Source: Apoda limacodes (Eukaryota; Arthropoda; Insecta; Lepidoptera; Limacodidae). Taken from it: 64,000 bases of DNA. The notes below the pieces were generated by a model. It had not been told where the DNA came from and searched no databases. It saw only the letters and a program-made list of their open reading frames with translations. This document shows, one piece after another, positions 1 to 13,300 of this stretch (the first letter of the stretch is position 1; each line of letters begins with the position of its first letter). Position numbers and translations under genes: made by a program. Location of the stretch: NCBI GenBank assembly GCA_946406115.1, contig OX291545.1, positions 23,865,153 to 23,929,152 of the forward strand, read 5' to 3'.

Positions 1-114
1 TCAAGTTTTATGTCAAGTAGTACTGCCTCTTATAGATACGGGAATAGTAGAGTTAAAGACAATCAAAAATTCGCAGTAGGCACACTGGCCGCCTGCGTGT
101 CGATTGTGACATAC

Positions 115-212
115 CATTAATTCTCCGGAAACAAGAACAGAACTGGTGAGAGTGGGTATGTCGAACACGTAGATTCCCGGCTCGCCAGCGATCGTATACG
201 TGAATTCCGTGT
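115..212 (-). CDS. DPP4-like exon 2
   Basis: 98 nt, entered in phase 1 and left in phase 0. Acceptor ATTTCAG at 213-219; donor ATG|GTATGT at 113-114. It encodes the first propeller strands (DTEFTYTIAGEPGIYVFDI). Confidence 0.7.
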
Positions 213-472
213 CTGAAATATCACTTATATTTTTTATGAAGCCGAAAAAAGGGGGTCCAAAAACAGCCAAAAAGTAATCTACTAACAAGACCTAGTTCTT
301 AATAATAGATCGATACCATACATGGCGTACCTGATATCCAAGTCCCAGTGAATCCTCTTTGTGAGAACTGTCCACTCACAAATTCCTCCAGGGTAAAGGG
401 GTTCTGTGCTGACACCGCTGCCGCTGCTACCAGCAGCGTCCCCACATACCACCAGCCACGCATCTTGATCAT
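115..472 (-). CDS. Dipeptidyl peptidase 4-like protein, 5' end (partial gene)
   Basis: Two coding exons at 331-472 and 115-212 join in phase 1 (donor GTACGC after 331, acceptor TTTCAG before 212). The second ends with ATG at a GTATGT donor, so the gene continues off the left edge. The start is the ATG at 472; a second in-frame ATG follows at 463. Residues 1-22 or so form a signal peptide (basic start, WWYVGTLLVAAAAVSA). The mature start reads QNPFTLEEFVSG, then GTWISD, TEFTYTIAGEPG and IYVFDIPTLTSSVL. This is the typical opening of the DPP4 N-terminal beta-propeller, including insect venom DPP4-like proteins. Family members are secreted or membrane-anchored serine exopeptidases that remove Xaa-Pro dipeptides. 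The catalytic domain is not in the window, so activity cannot be judged. The family is a recognition from short exons and is fairly but not fully certain. Confidence 0.72.
331..472 (-). CDS. DPP4-like exon 1 (signal peptide exon)
   Basis: 142 nt, ending in phase 1. It encodes the signal peptide and the FTLEEFVSGQFSQRGF segment. The donor is CAG|GTACGC on the minus strand. Confidence 0.7.
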
Positions 473-599
473 AATACAATATATATTTGTGCTCACAGTA
501 AAGGGTGGGTTGGGTAACAACGTATCTCAAAACTGCAATATTTAGAATCATCTAGGTAACCTTTCAAAGGCATTGTAGTACTTATAAGACTCATACGTC

Positions 600-862
600 C
601 CCCTTCGTCACGGCTTGGCCTCCCCGTACCTCAAGCGAGAGCGATTTGGGCCATATTCCATCACGTGGGCCCAGTGCGAATTGTGGGACTTCACATACCT
701 ATTTACGTCTTTTTGGCGTATGTAGGTTTCCTCACGATGTTTTCCTTTACTGAAAAGCCAGTGGTGTGAATAAACAATCATTGATACACACAGGGCTCAA
801 ACTTCAGAACGTGAGGCAGACATACCAAAACCACTATGTCATCACGACCTCAGGTCAGATCA
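600..862 (-). repeat. tRNA-headed SINE, degenerate
   Basis: Read on the minus strand, the head (about 790-862) has a B-box-like GTTTGAGCCC and a weak A box. The body carries GTGAGGAAACC, and the tail carries GCACTGGGCCCACGTGATGG. The tail module is also present at 14680-14785 behind a different context. This is a common lepidopteran repeat layout; I do not assign a family name. Confidence 0.55.
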
Positions 863-872
863 GGTAGTCATC

Positions 873-1650
873 TAATTTCATTTCTTTCAATTCAATAATA
901 CACTCAATCTAAAAAAGATACTTTTATATGAAGCTGATGAGTTTGTGTATTTAAATGCGCTAATCTCAGTGCCTAATTTGAAACATTACTGATTTTTGCG
1001 TTACGTGTGTATACCTACTTATTAAATTTTTTGATCACTCTCCCCAGCTAAGAAACTTTATATTGGTGTCTTGGCTGTGTCCCTTATCCCCTCCCCCCGG
1101 AATAAAAAATATTAAAGTTGGTACTCACCATTTTTAGAAGAAATATATATCACATAAACGGCGGCTGGCGATTATAATCCGCCAGCTCGACTGCCTTCGA
1201 AATTATCTCAAAGATTTACTATTCGTTATCCCTACGATAAGCAACTCATATCTTTTGATAAACATAATTGACCAAATTTTTAATGTAATAAAGAGATAAA
1301 AGGTTAGTATAATAGTAATAACGAAACCTTATTAAATTTGCATTACAATAGCACAAGTTTAAACCAATTTTAATTGGTCTGGTTATGTGTTAGGTACCTT
1401 CTTATGTAGGTACTTACCTAATAAGAAATAACCATGTGCGTGTAGTAGCTATGTACACGTATTACTTACAATAATCGTTGTATGATAAATATATAAAAAA
1501 CTTGTGATGTTGCGTCTAGGATTTATTTTAAAAAGAATTTTTCTTTAAAAGTTTTCAAAAAGTATATTACTGTAGTGTGATTTAAACCATATTCTTAGTA
1601 CACACGGATACAAAGTTAGTTAAGTTTTTTAACTTGCAAGCGTCTATAGG
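873..1650. other. AT-rich intergenic stretch
   Basis: No reading frame, RNA gene or clear repeat was recognised. Confidence 0.5.
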
Positions 1651-1656
1651 CTCATA

Positions 1657-1756
1657 AGGCTCGCCAGTGTTGCAAGCTTCCATAGGCTGCAGTGACCGCT
1701 TACCATCAGGCAGACAGTATGCTTGTTTGCCATCTTAATGGTATAAAAACATTTTA
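1657..1756 (+). mobile_element. LINE 3'-end fragment (CR1/jockey group)
   Basis: Contains TGACCGCTTACCATCAGGC, followed by TTGTTTGCC and TGGTATAAAAA. This is the same 3' untranslated end as the larger LINE at 53276-55165, here in plus orientation and severely 5'-truncated. Confidence 0.65.
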
Positions 1757-2157
1757 GATCCCAAAAAAAAATTCGTTTATTTGATTCAGTGTAGAGTTCT
1801 GTTTTTATTTAGCTACGAAAATAAAATAAAAACCGTGAAACGGGAGGACACGGACATGACAAAATTATAAGGGTTAGGTTTACCATTTTAAAAATTGTCA
1901 AATGTACAGATAACGTACAAATGGACAGACGGTCGGACAAGACAAGCCAATTAACTATTATCTGGTAGCCATAACCAACTCTTAAGACCCAACAGCACCA
2001 TTTCACAAAGATTTCAAGCGTTAAACAGCAACATTTCACAAAGATTTCAAGGGTTAAACCTGTGTAGCCACTGCATGTGTGAGAACAACTTCTGAACAGT
2101 CATAGGGACTCACACTGGTGCGCTGCACTTGTATGATCAAAAGAAGGTGGTCCCTTA

Positions 2158-2318
2158 GACTAAAGGCAATCCTATCCTACTTATATTATAAATATGAGAG
2201 TTAAACAAACAATAGCTGCACCTATAGCTTGCTATAGCAAAATTCATTAGTATAACTAATAGAGGAGTTCCTCGCCGATAAACGAATTTAGGGCGGACGG
2301 AGCTGCTGGCAAAGTCTA
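2158..2318 (+). repeat. Dispersed lepidopteran repeat fragment
   Basis: Carries the modules TATAGCTTGCTATAGCAAA, GAGTTCCTCGCCGATAA and GGCGGACGGAGCTGCTGGCAAA. These recur at 43425, 61665, 61965 and, inverted, at 41887. It is non-coding and its element class is unknown to me. Confidence 0.55.
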
Positions 2319-4263
2319 GTTTTAAATATAAGTTACTAAAGGTGCGTATCCACCAAAACAGTTGGCAATTCCCGCGTTTCAAACTTTTTGTCTTCAACTA
2401 ATTGAAATTTTCCAACAATTTGAGAAACATTTCAGTTGATAAATGTCTCCACCAAAACTATTTTAGTTCTCAATACGACGTATATCGTCTCAGAGGAAAG
2501 ACGTCCATTGCTGAAAGTAGGCGGCCATATCGGCTTCCTGCGCTTTGCCGATTCGTGCGGTCACCAGTCGAGAATCATACGTCCATTCCATTCTAACTGC
2601 AAGGGCACAGGTCTCTTTTAGGAAAAAGAAAGCTCAAGCAATTATCCACCAACTTAGCTTAGTGCGGATCGAAGGCCGTTGACGAGCTAGCGGCTAATGA
2701 GCTCTTCTTAAAGGCGCTTTAAAGGCACTTTTGTGACACATTATGTGTAATCAAGACTTTATGGAGGGCTGACAAAATATTTAGGTATAATCTATGGTCG
2801 TAAATATGGGTCTTTCCCGTGTGTCCAACTATTATATCCAACTGGGTGAGGACAGGAGACTCTACTTCGAGCTTAGAAAAAATAAACAAAACATGTATGT
2901 GTGTGTAGTTAACGAAAAAAAACTCTTTATTTGTTCCAAAGTTTAGTCTATGACTCAGATGCTTTCAAGAGTGACAAAGATATAAAAAAATCCGAGCGTT
3001 AAATATAATTTAAATACTATTTGATCATTACCTTATTTCCTCAGATATCTATGCTTAAACTGGTTAATTCAAACTTTATTTTCTCTGTAGCATTCCTCCG
3101 CGACTTCGTCCGCATAACTTTTAAGAATTAAACATACATAGCCTATAACCATTTTTAATAATGTAGCTCTTAAACAGAAAAGTATTTTTTTAGTCGGCCC
3201 AGTAGTTCTAGTTATTATGCCACATGCACGTAGGTATATACAATCTAACATTCTACCTACACTTCTATCATTTGCAATTTATGTTGAGTGGTAACGGATT
3301 TTGAAAAAAAAAAGCCAATGAGTGTAATACAAAAACATTTAATGAACATCTAGGTAATGGAGACATTTATAAAACTACGAATAATACGCAAAATTCCCTG
3401 ACTAAATTCCAAAATTATCAAATGTCTAAACTTGCTGACAAAATTCCAATAACCAAATTAAATCTGTTCCTCGATGAAGACATTATATCAATATTATCCT
3501 TTGTAATGTTGTATCCAAATTTCTTAACATTTCATGATCGTAAAGTTCTCATTTATTACAATAGTTTGTTCATAAATATATTCCAAGGTAGTATCTGCAA
3601 TTTCTTTCTTCAATATTTCTTCTTAATTCCAAATTCATGAATAGCCTCCGTCCCCCAATACGTACAAAATAGTGTAACCGAGACGCAGACTGGTAATGAT
3701 GTCATGTTTAACGCAAACGATTTTAATTGTCATTCAGAGCTGCACAATATGGCATTTGTATCAGCGATGACCATATATGGGCAAAATGGAAGCCATTACA
3801 GTTGCCGGCGATGTCGGTATCATGCAACGTCGGCTGCATCTTACTCCACGGGAATCCCAATGAATCCTTCTCGGTATCAACTGACCGCGTCAATCCGACG
3901 ATTAGTTATAGGATTTCTTCCAACCGTGCCTTTCTATAACATTTTTTAAAACAAATTCAAATATTCACTTCTTACTATACATAAATCCTTTTGAAGTTAT
4001 TTCTTGCACAGCTATACACCTAATATAATGTTTCACTAATTCTAAATATTATGTTGTTAACGTAATTATTCCTCTAAATAAAAAAAAAACAATGTCGATA
4101 CGAGTTGGACCTGAAAAAAATTGTATAGAAATGTGTATGGAAAGTTTTGTGTATTGTTTTTTGTGTATTTAATTTGTATGATAAATTGAGTGTTAGTGAG
4201 TATATATGCACCTATACATGAGTTTTTATGTTTGTGTTTTGTATGATGTGTATGGGACGGACC
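2319..4263. other. Intergenic stretch downstream of Acinus
   Basis: AT-rich, with only short frames and no recognisable domain. 2500-2600 has a faint match to the retroelement phrase around GACGTCCATTGCTGAA. 3700-3950 is more GC-balanced and may be an old element remnant, but I cannot name it. Confidence 0.35.
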
Positions 4264-4266
4264 ATG

Positions 4267-4356
4267 CTAATGGCGGCGGTGGGTGCGGCGTAACTCCTGC
4301 ATCCTTCTTTCATGCTCGGCCATATGCTTTCGCCGCTGTTCCTCTTTTATCGCGAT
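4267..4356 (-). CDS. Acn: Acinus exon 5 (C-terminus)
   Basis: 90 nt, entered in phase 0 after acceptor ATCAG. It reads [20 protein letters not shown] and ends RTHRRH with stop TAG at 4267-4269. The 2.86-kb intron before it holds an inverted-repeat element, SINEs and a LINE tail. Confidence 0.9.
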   Translation of the reverse strand: MAIKEEQRRKHMAEHERRMQELRRTHRRH

Positions 4357-7300
4357 CTGATTACAAAAAAAGTTAATTAATTTTATTAATATTAGAATTT
4401 TATTTTTACAACACTTACATGTAACAAGAACAAGTATCGTAGTAATTTAATGGCACACAACACTAAGGCCGCGTCCACACCGGCCAGTGGCTTACTTAGC
4501 GCCTAGAGATTAGATGGTTGCCTGGTTATATGTTCAAAGAGAATAGTAAAATAGCTACATGTCAGGCGACAAGCTAGGCGGTAAGCTTATCGCTTCGCTA
4601 GGTGCTTTGCTGGTCGCCTAGTTAACTGCCAGGTGTGTATCTAAGTAAACAAATGTCTAGCCACGCAGGCGCAGTGCGTGGCCATCGTGTTTAGGTGTCG
4701 CTAGGCGCTAAGCGAGGCGCCCAGCAAGGCGATAAGCAAGCCACCAAGTACCCATCCTAGTGACTTACCAGGGGTGTATCTGACCTCTAGGCGCTAAGTA
4801 AGCCACCGGCCGGTGCGGATGCGGCATTAGGTTTTTATATTATAACACGGCAATTACTACAGTTTACAATTACTTATTTTTTGGCACTATCTGTAGAGAC
4901 TGAAAGTACATAGTAACCTTTTTACCACAATCAAAAGTTCCGATAGAGAGAGATAAATAATAATTTTGGACATATAGCGCAGCGCTATCTGGTCCCAAAC
5001 TAAGCAAAGCTTGTATTATGAAAACCAGACAACGGATACAAATATCTTTTGTTGTAAATATGTATTTACAACAAAACAAAACATACCATACATAAATACA
5101 CCCAGACTTAAGGAAAACAAAAATGTTTATCACATAAATGTTTGTCCAGTGCGGGAATCGATCCCACACCCTCTGCACTGCACCCGGAAACAGTACCAAC
5201 TAGGCTGCGAGGGAGTCAAAAGGAAATATTATTTTATTATTTTGCGGGTCACGAGGTACCGCTTGGCACTATTTCTTCACGTCCTAACAAAGCAAAGGAT
5301 TAAAACATTTTTAACAAAGGGGCAGCTGGAGGGATCGTCAAGAACATTGCATACTTTTTATCATGATCGAGAGGTCCCACGAGAATAGATTCTTCACGGC
5401 ACTTTTCTTTTACGTTGCGTCAAAGCAACTGATTTTATTGGCACAAGGAAGAAAAAAGATAAAGAGCTCATATTGTAAACTAAATCAAAATTTGGTATAT
5501 CACAATTTGGTACACAATAATACGAAAAACATTTGATTACAGGTGTTGTGTCTATTGCTAAGTACTTATTGCAACTTGACTTGCAAATGTGCATATTGCT
5601 GTCCAATATCTTTAATGGCACTCGTTCGCTTAATGGAGATTTATACGATAGTCAGTAATATCACCCTCAACACTCATCTCATTCATACAGTCAATTACCG
5701 CGTTTAATGTTAAAGAAAACTACGACAGCGTCTAGACAATCATAGCATGGCGCTGCGACTACACCTATAACATGGCAGACAGCTCCCGAATGACCATATG
5801 TGAAAATATAGGCTAGTCAAATCGTTTAGCCCCCCGTCACGCCACGCACCGCACCTCACGATTGCTATGTGCAGGCACCTACGATGACAGACTGTATAAA
5901 AGAAAAAACTAAAACGGCTGTGGTTATTTAGTCACAATCATACAATAGTTTATCCCCCATATTCTATTCACTAGCGCCGCCACTAGATATTTTTTATTTC
6001 TTCTTAATACAAATCATGTTTTTTAAATGAAAACTAGTCAAACTATTACTGGTAGAATATAACTGATAATTTTAATTCGCGTTTCTCCTCATAGCAGCTG
6101 CCTCTAGCCGAAATCAAAACTCACGGACATATTCAACAAACAATAGAAAACTTTCTATTTCTACTTCTTTAAATACGCTTTGTACGAAGTAGGTCGCCTC
6201 AGCCGTTTCACGCACGCACAGGACTCTCTTTGAAGGTTTTACGAACAAGATGAATTAAAAAATATGCAAAAATAAAAGCGTTAGCTAACTAGCGCCGCCA
6301 AATGATATTTTTATTTTGCTCTTTGTGCAAAGCGCATTCAAAAATGTGCTTCTACAGAAATATGTTACTAGTCATAATTTTAATTTTATGAACATTTGGT
6401 CCTGTTTCTAGGATAATACTGTGAGTTGTAGTTGGCACTACTGCTAAAAGTAGCCATTTTTAGCAAATATACTATCTACAACTTGCAGTTTTATCCTAGA
6501 AACATAACAATACATTCTAAAAATAGCAAAATAAAAATTGGCGGCGCTAGTGGACGTCAGGAACCCTCTTAAGGCCCTCCTTGCGGTCCACTAGCGCCTT
6601 ATATTAGATATTTCCTAGGATAAAAAGGCTTAAGCCATAGTTCCTCGCGCTGGCCGTGTGCCTCTTGATGAACGTTTACAAGTGGCCACTTGATGGTTCT
6701 AGAACCAACGCGACGGTTTAAAGTACCCTCGAAAAGCATAGAGACGCGCAGAAAACTGTGTCACCCATCCAGGTACTGACTACGCCCGATGTTGCCTTTT
6801 TTTTATACCACTAAGGTGGCAAACAAGTTAAGGGTCCGCCTGATGGTAAGCGGTCCCCGTAGCCTCTATAGACGCTTGCAACGCCATGAGCAACACTCGC
6901 GCGTTTCAAAAATTCAAAATTGCGTTTCTTTTTTTTTATATTAGTATTTATATATTCGATTTTCATAAGTTACCTACATTTCTTAACAGCATTCACCAAA
7001 AGGAATGATTGTGCATTTAAATTAAAAGGGGACCACAAATTGATAAGCGCATCGTGGGTCACCCCCTACCCGGGTAGATCAATGACCTAAAGAAGGTACC
7101 ACAAGTGGCTGGATAAATATAACAGAGTGTGGTGGCTTTACTTGGGAAAGGCCTGTATATGAATTGCGGATGTCACTTCTTTATTCTTTCTTTATGTTTA
7201 TTGTTACGAAAAACCTTACCGTTTCAGCAGACAGAGGGAGCCAATATATGCACGGCACACTCTTAGTCTTTCTGAACAAATCATCCAGGAGCTTGGCAGG

Positions 7301-10300
7301 GGCTTCTTCTTCCTTTTTCTTGAATTTCCTAGCTGTAATCAAAAGTTTGATTGCAGTTTATTAAGAGTGTTCTGTTCGATGAGAAAGGGTCTTTAATCCT
7401 GTTGGTGTGGACAGCTTAAAAAGTTCCTAATTGTGATCAAAGTGATAATGCCACCTAACATATGATATAGCCCTCTCATCACAGCCCAGTGCTTAAGCTG
7501 CTAACAAAACACGAGATCCTTGGTGCTATATATCTTTTTTTTGTTGACTGTACTTCCTTCAGCAGCTTGTGTAACATACTTTCGTCCATTAATCGCGTTG
7601 AATAGGGGAGAAGGGCGGGAGTTCGAAAAATGTAATGAATAATCACGTAAGGGGAAGAAGAGAGGGGAAGTTTGTGTGGAGATAACACGGGTAGTTTTTG
7701 GTGTACCAAAACTAAAAAAGAAAATTATTATATATATGTATTAGGCTTGCATCGAATATTCGGCTACTATTCGAAATTCGGCTTCTCTTATCCTCGTTTG
7801 CCAAGTAACGATTATCTAGGTACTATTTGGCCAGATACTTATGATTTTTCGTTGTAGTAGGGTGATTGGCAAAATAAAGATTGTTTTTTAGGGTTCAAAA
7901 GGAAAAAAGGAACTTTTTAAAGGCCATAATTAATTACTATTTTATTAGGCTTACACAATATCACCTTTAAAGTAAACAAATCAAAAAGAAGAGTGCACGA
8001 AATGTTCATATTTACTATGAGCACCACACTAAACATGTCAAAACCCACAGTGCGGCGTGGAAGAGGGGTCACGCGGTAGCCGAATACTTTTGCCGAATAT
8101 TTGACTATTCGGCCAAGAGCCTTGCAGAATACTCGGTATTCGGCGTGAGGCCGAATATACTATTCGTTGCAAATCTTTATATATATATATACAATATATA
8201 ACAATCACTCCGCACTTCGCATATGTGAATGTTTTGTCTATAGAGATATATAAGGCTAATAAGAATAAAAACTAAGGGTAAAAATCAAGTTATAATAAGA
8301 AAATGTGTATGACTTTGGAAAAATGATATTTGCAGTAATTTTTAATTTAGTACAGTGCTATACAACTCCCTTATCATTATTCTTTGAAGTGGGCCATAAT
8401 CAATAGGTAAATGATTTATATACCAACATTAAATTTACTAGTCGGTAGTAGCTGAGGCTGTTGCTACCTTGCTGATTTTTAACATAATGTTTTATTTAGT
8501 AGCATGCTATTTACTAAGTTTTGGAGGAAGAGGACTTAGAATTTAGTGGGTATGATTGCTTGGGTGTTATGAATCTTGAATATGGGGATTTGACTGGAAT
8601 TAGGTATTCAAAAAAAGATGACTAGCAACAGTGTTACAACAGAAATCTGATTTAACGATATTTAATTTTCAAATCTACGATATGGTAAATATAAAATTGT
8701 GAATTGATGAGAATATGATAAGTTTTACATTTAGTAATCCAAATTTATGTGTATCAACATCACATAAAAATATGAAATTGATGTGATGTTCAATTTAAAA
8801 ACACATATGTATCAGCAAAACACTTGCCACACTTTATGATGCCCCCATTGATGAAATCACTACATTATTTAAATACAAAATGCTTACTACATACTAATCA
8901 TAGTAAGAGGCCAAAATCCACAAAAGTAGAACAGTGGATGTCAACTACATATTATTTATCTTGACATAAATACCTGGTTCAGGGCTTCTTTCAGGAGTTC
9001 TGTGACGTCTTTTTTCCATTGGATGTTCATCTCTTTTGAACTTCTCCTTTTCTTTTTCCTTGCCATTTTTACCAACATCCCATTCTCTTACTATTGTTTT
9101 TTTTTCCTAGAACATATAAGCAATTCCAGATTGTTTAAATGTATGCAAGCTGCAAAAAATTCTCGCCTAGGCATGATAAGGAACCATAACTATGCCAACT
9201 TCAACTATAAAAGCTTATATTTAGATTTAATAATAAACATAATAGGTGACAAGCTGGCAGTGATACTAGCCTAAGGTAGCTAACAAGTAAGCATAAATTA
9301 GATATATTTCAACTTATTAGAACAATAGACTTGTTGGAAACATTGATGTTAAAGAGAAACAGATAGATATTTTAGTTTTCTGCATATATTTTATATCTGC
9401 AAATTTATAATCTTCTAAAATTAAAGCAAAGACTGAACCAAAAGTAAATGAATAACTTTGCCGAAATATGGTCAACAATGGCGAATAACTAGGCAAAACG
9501 CATGTTCCTAATAAATAATGTACCTATACTTAGAGAAACTATTTTGCAATTGTTTCAAGAATCTAACAAAAAAACTTTTTTTACTGGCTTAACTATTATG
9601 GTTACATTAATTTATATGTAATGAGTTGATTTTATTTTAAACTGGCTGGTTTATCCTACCCATGCCTTTTACTAATGAATTCCATTGCCCATTCACTGTC
9701 AGGTGAATGCAGAGTCATATATAAAACTAAAGTAGTTTATCTTCAAAAAACTAACCAAATCTCCTCTCTCCCTTTTCAAGTCTTGTTCACGAAGCCAATC
9801 CTCTACTGTGCCTGGAATAGTTGAAGCCTGTGCATTGTCTTGATCTTCATTAAGTTTAGCTTTATCAAATGCCTCCTGGGTTGAAAAATCTACCTGTAAG
9901 CTCTTGGGGTTTGACACAGGCCATGTGACACCATGTAGAGCATGTCTTGTTTCTACTGCTTGGCTGTAAGTAAAAAATTCCCAGCTTTACTATTATGACT
10001 TTTTGATAATTTGTTCTATAGCAAGAGTTACAATTATATTAATATCTACAGATATTCTTCATAAGTGTAACCTGAATTAGACTGATTGCTAATTCAAATC
10101 GAAGTACCTACCTACCTTGAAGAATTAAATATCAAAATTGCAATTATAACAGAACTACAGACACTGAAATACCCTGACAAAAAAAATGAATGCCTTGGTT
10201 TCTGAAGTAAACAGCGTAGTCACTGGTAGTGGCATGCATAGAAGTGTAAGTCAGGCTAGGCAGAAGCATAAATCAACATACCAAAAAAATTCTGCATTGT

Positions 10301-13300
10301 TGTTTAAATGTTGTTTGTGGTACCTATGCCCCGTTAAACCCATTTGTTTCATACTTTTTTATTATTTAAAATAACAACAAGGATTTTTATTTTATGTTTA
10401 TACACCATCAGCTAAGTAGTTCATAATGTTTTGAATTGAATTTTTGGGTAACTTGTTTTTTTTCTTGCACTGCCTTTACAGTTACAGTTACTCTGAATGG
10501 CCATTTACAATTATATGTGTTTGTCGGAAAAAAAATCATTACTTATTTTTTGTCTGCCCAAACAACTTTTACAGTTAGTGCTTTCTATCATAACCAATAT
10601 CATACATAACCTATGCACTCACTTATTTGAATAACAATGTACATAAAAAAAACAATGGTGACATTCAAATAAGTTGAATAATACCGGGCATTGTCATAAC
10701 CAATTCAAAATATATACCATGCAATACATAACTTTTGCAAGCATGATAAAGAGCATGTTATCAAAGAGGATATAACCACTATGGTTATAACCGGTTTACT
10801 GTTGTAAAACTTCATCAGGTTTTGGTGATGTTTTAATTGTGTCATCTTGACAGCTAAAACATGGCTAAAATGCTGTGTATTGTAAGATTTTCACGGAATA
10901 TCAGTAGAAATACTTGTCAAGATTTTGACTGTTTTATACAATTGAGTATGAATAGCCAACTTTTGATTTAATGCCCTGAATTCAAACTGTCAAAGCCATG
11001 GAAATGTGGAACTAACAATTTGATATCAATGTGGCAATATTATTTCTCTATTTATGTAGACAGTGGTGACACTACCACTGCAAAGATAAATTGGATAGTC
11101 AGCTTGTGGCTCTTGGTATGTGTGGGTGTGTTTGCTTAACATATGTAGTAAAAAAATATGTAGTTTTGTGCCATTACCACCAAAAAAAAGTATCCAATTG
11201 GAAGCAATATCACCACTTGTCATCCATTATTTTATATGTGTCTATGAAGTTACACTTAGCAGTCTGTAGCTACATAGAGTATTGAATGAAAATGCAAGAT
11301 GGCGCTGTTATACTCTAAGTTTTTCTTACAAACTATATTTTGATGATATTTTAAATTTATACCTACTATAATCGAATAATATTAAAGTTGTCAAATTTTC
11401 AAGGCTAGGCAGTTTTTTTCTGCCGATATGGTGTGCATGCCACTGGTTGGAACTTTGCAGTTACATGACTTATAGCTTTTTCTGTAACACTCAATATCCA
11501 TTTCTCACTTATGTTTAAAGTTCCTGTACCACTATCCAAGTTAACCATAACAGATATGATTTTTTACAGGACAGAAACATATACTGTAAACTAGCCTATA
11601 TGAAAGTAAGTAGATTCAATAACTTTGTCTGTACGACAAGGATAATGTATGAATGCTTAACAACATATGAAATTAAAGACAACGCTAAACTATGGATGTA
11701 TAATAATTATTATTAAAAGAAAATTATTACTACTTACTCCTCTGTTTCAAATTTGACAAAGCACTTTGATTTGATCCTGTCAATCCAAAATCCATCTTCA
11801 ACTAATCTTCCAGTCCTTTGCAACAAGTTTTTTAATTGTGGCAATGTGAATGGCCTTACCAAATTTGTTATATATAAAATACATGATGGTTTGTGCCTTG
11901 GTGGACTTGGGGGCCTTGTTATAATGCTGTCATTCTCTTTTACAATAGATATTTTCCTGTTAACACCAAGATGAGCCTCTCTACTTTTTACATTCTCCTT
12001 GTCTTTACTTTCTTCATGTTCCCTCTTATGCTCTATATGATCTGTATTATCAATGACAATTTTAGGTAACACTGGCCTGTCAACCTTCTCAATAACCTCA
12101 ACCCTTCGATGTTGCTTTTTCTCCTCTATAACTTCATCTAATTCAACAGGCTTTACATCTGGTATTATTTCTTTGAGAATGTCAGTAGAAATTGTAATTG
12201 ATTTATGTGTAGTTATTTTGCTAGGCCGTGATCCCCATCTTCTTTTACGGTTTATGACAATTGGGCCTCCTCCATTTGGAAGACATTCTTCTTGAGTAGA
12301 TTGTACAGAGTTAGATCTATCTAATTCTCGTCCCACTTCATTCCTGTGTTCCTCCTTCTCCATTACAGTATCAGTAGATGTCTTTCTTGAGCCTTTTTCT
12401 TCACTTTGAGAACTATCTACAACATTAGTTTCAGAGGCTTTATTATCTTCTTTAATATTAGCCTCCTCTAAAGACCTATTTTCTTTTTTATCAACACTAC
12501 TTACCTCTTCTTTGTTTGACTCCACATTTCCTTGATCATTGCCGACTTCCCTATTTTCTTCTTCCTGCTTTTGTATGTTACCAATTTGCTTCATAACATC
12601 TTCACTGTTTAGCACTTCATTTTTATCAGATTCATTATAGCACCTGCTTGAAGAATCACTTTTATCAATTTCCAAATCATTCTGATGACATTGTACTTGG
12701 GGTGACACAACAGTTGAGTCAGCATCTGGTTTATTGTCACACTCATTTTCAATAATAGTTGTTGTTGTATCTGAGACTTGATCCAAATCTACATCCTTCT
12801 CTGGCATTGGTTGACTATGGTCATGAAGTTTTGATTCATCCGACTCTGTAACCTGTGAGTCATCTGTGCTGACTTTGTTTCCTTTATCTGTGTCAGAAGT
12901 TTCTGAAACATCGGTAACAAGTTTTTTATTCTCTATATCAAGTTCATCTTGACTATCTTGACTCTTATCTGGTTCATCTTTTAATTCACGGTTTAAACGT
13001 TTTGAGTGCTTTTTCTTCTTACGTTCGTCAACTCCTTCTGTACTTGGAGTATCACTTGAACTAGTAGTACGTGAGTGTTTTCTTTTACTAAGAGGCGAAC
13101 TATCGACCATTTCTGGTGTTGAAGGTGGTCGAGTTAAGCAAATTTTTAATTTTTGTATCTCTCCAACAGTTCCCTCAGCAGTTTTTACCTGCCACACTTG
13201 ATCTTGAGTTTCTTCAACAGCAACTTCCTTTGAAGGAGATACTTTCACTTCACTGTTGCTATCCACACTTTCGACTTCCACTACAGACGCAGCTTCATCC

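Noticed and set aside
3422..3950. Three frames of 70-81 codons with a more balanced base composition
   Set aside because: No recognisable domain, splice pattern or start context; possibly an old element, but nothing supports a gene.
5151..5211. Possible tRNA gene because of good A and B boxes
   Set aside because: No cloverleaf with a paired acceptor stem; the same segment is repeated at 35303 with a long shared non-tRNA tail, so it is a SINE.
5011..5388. 125-codon plus frame and 109-codon minus frame
   Set aside because: Both are made of SINE sequence.
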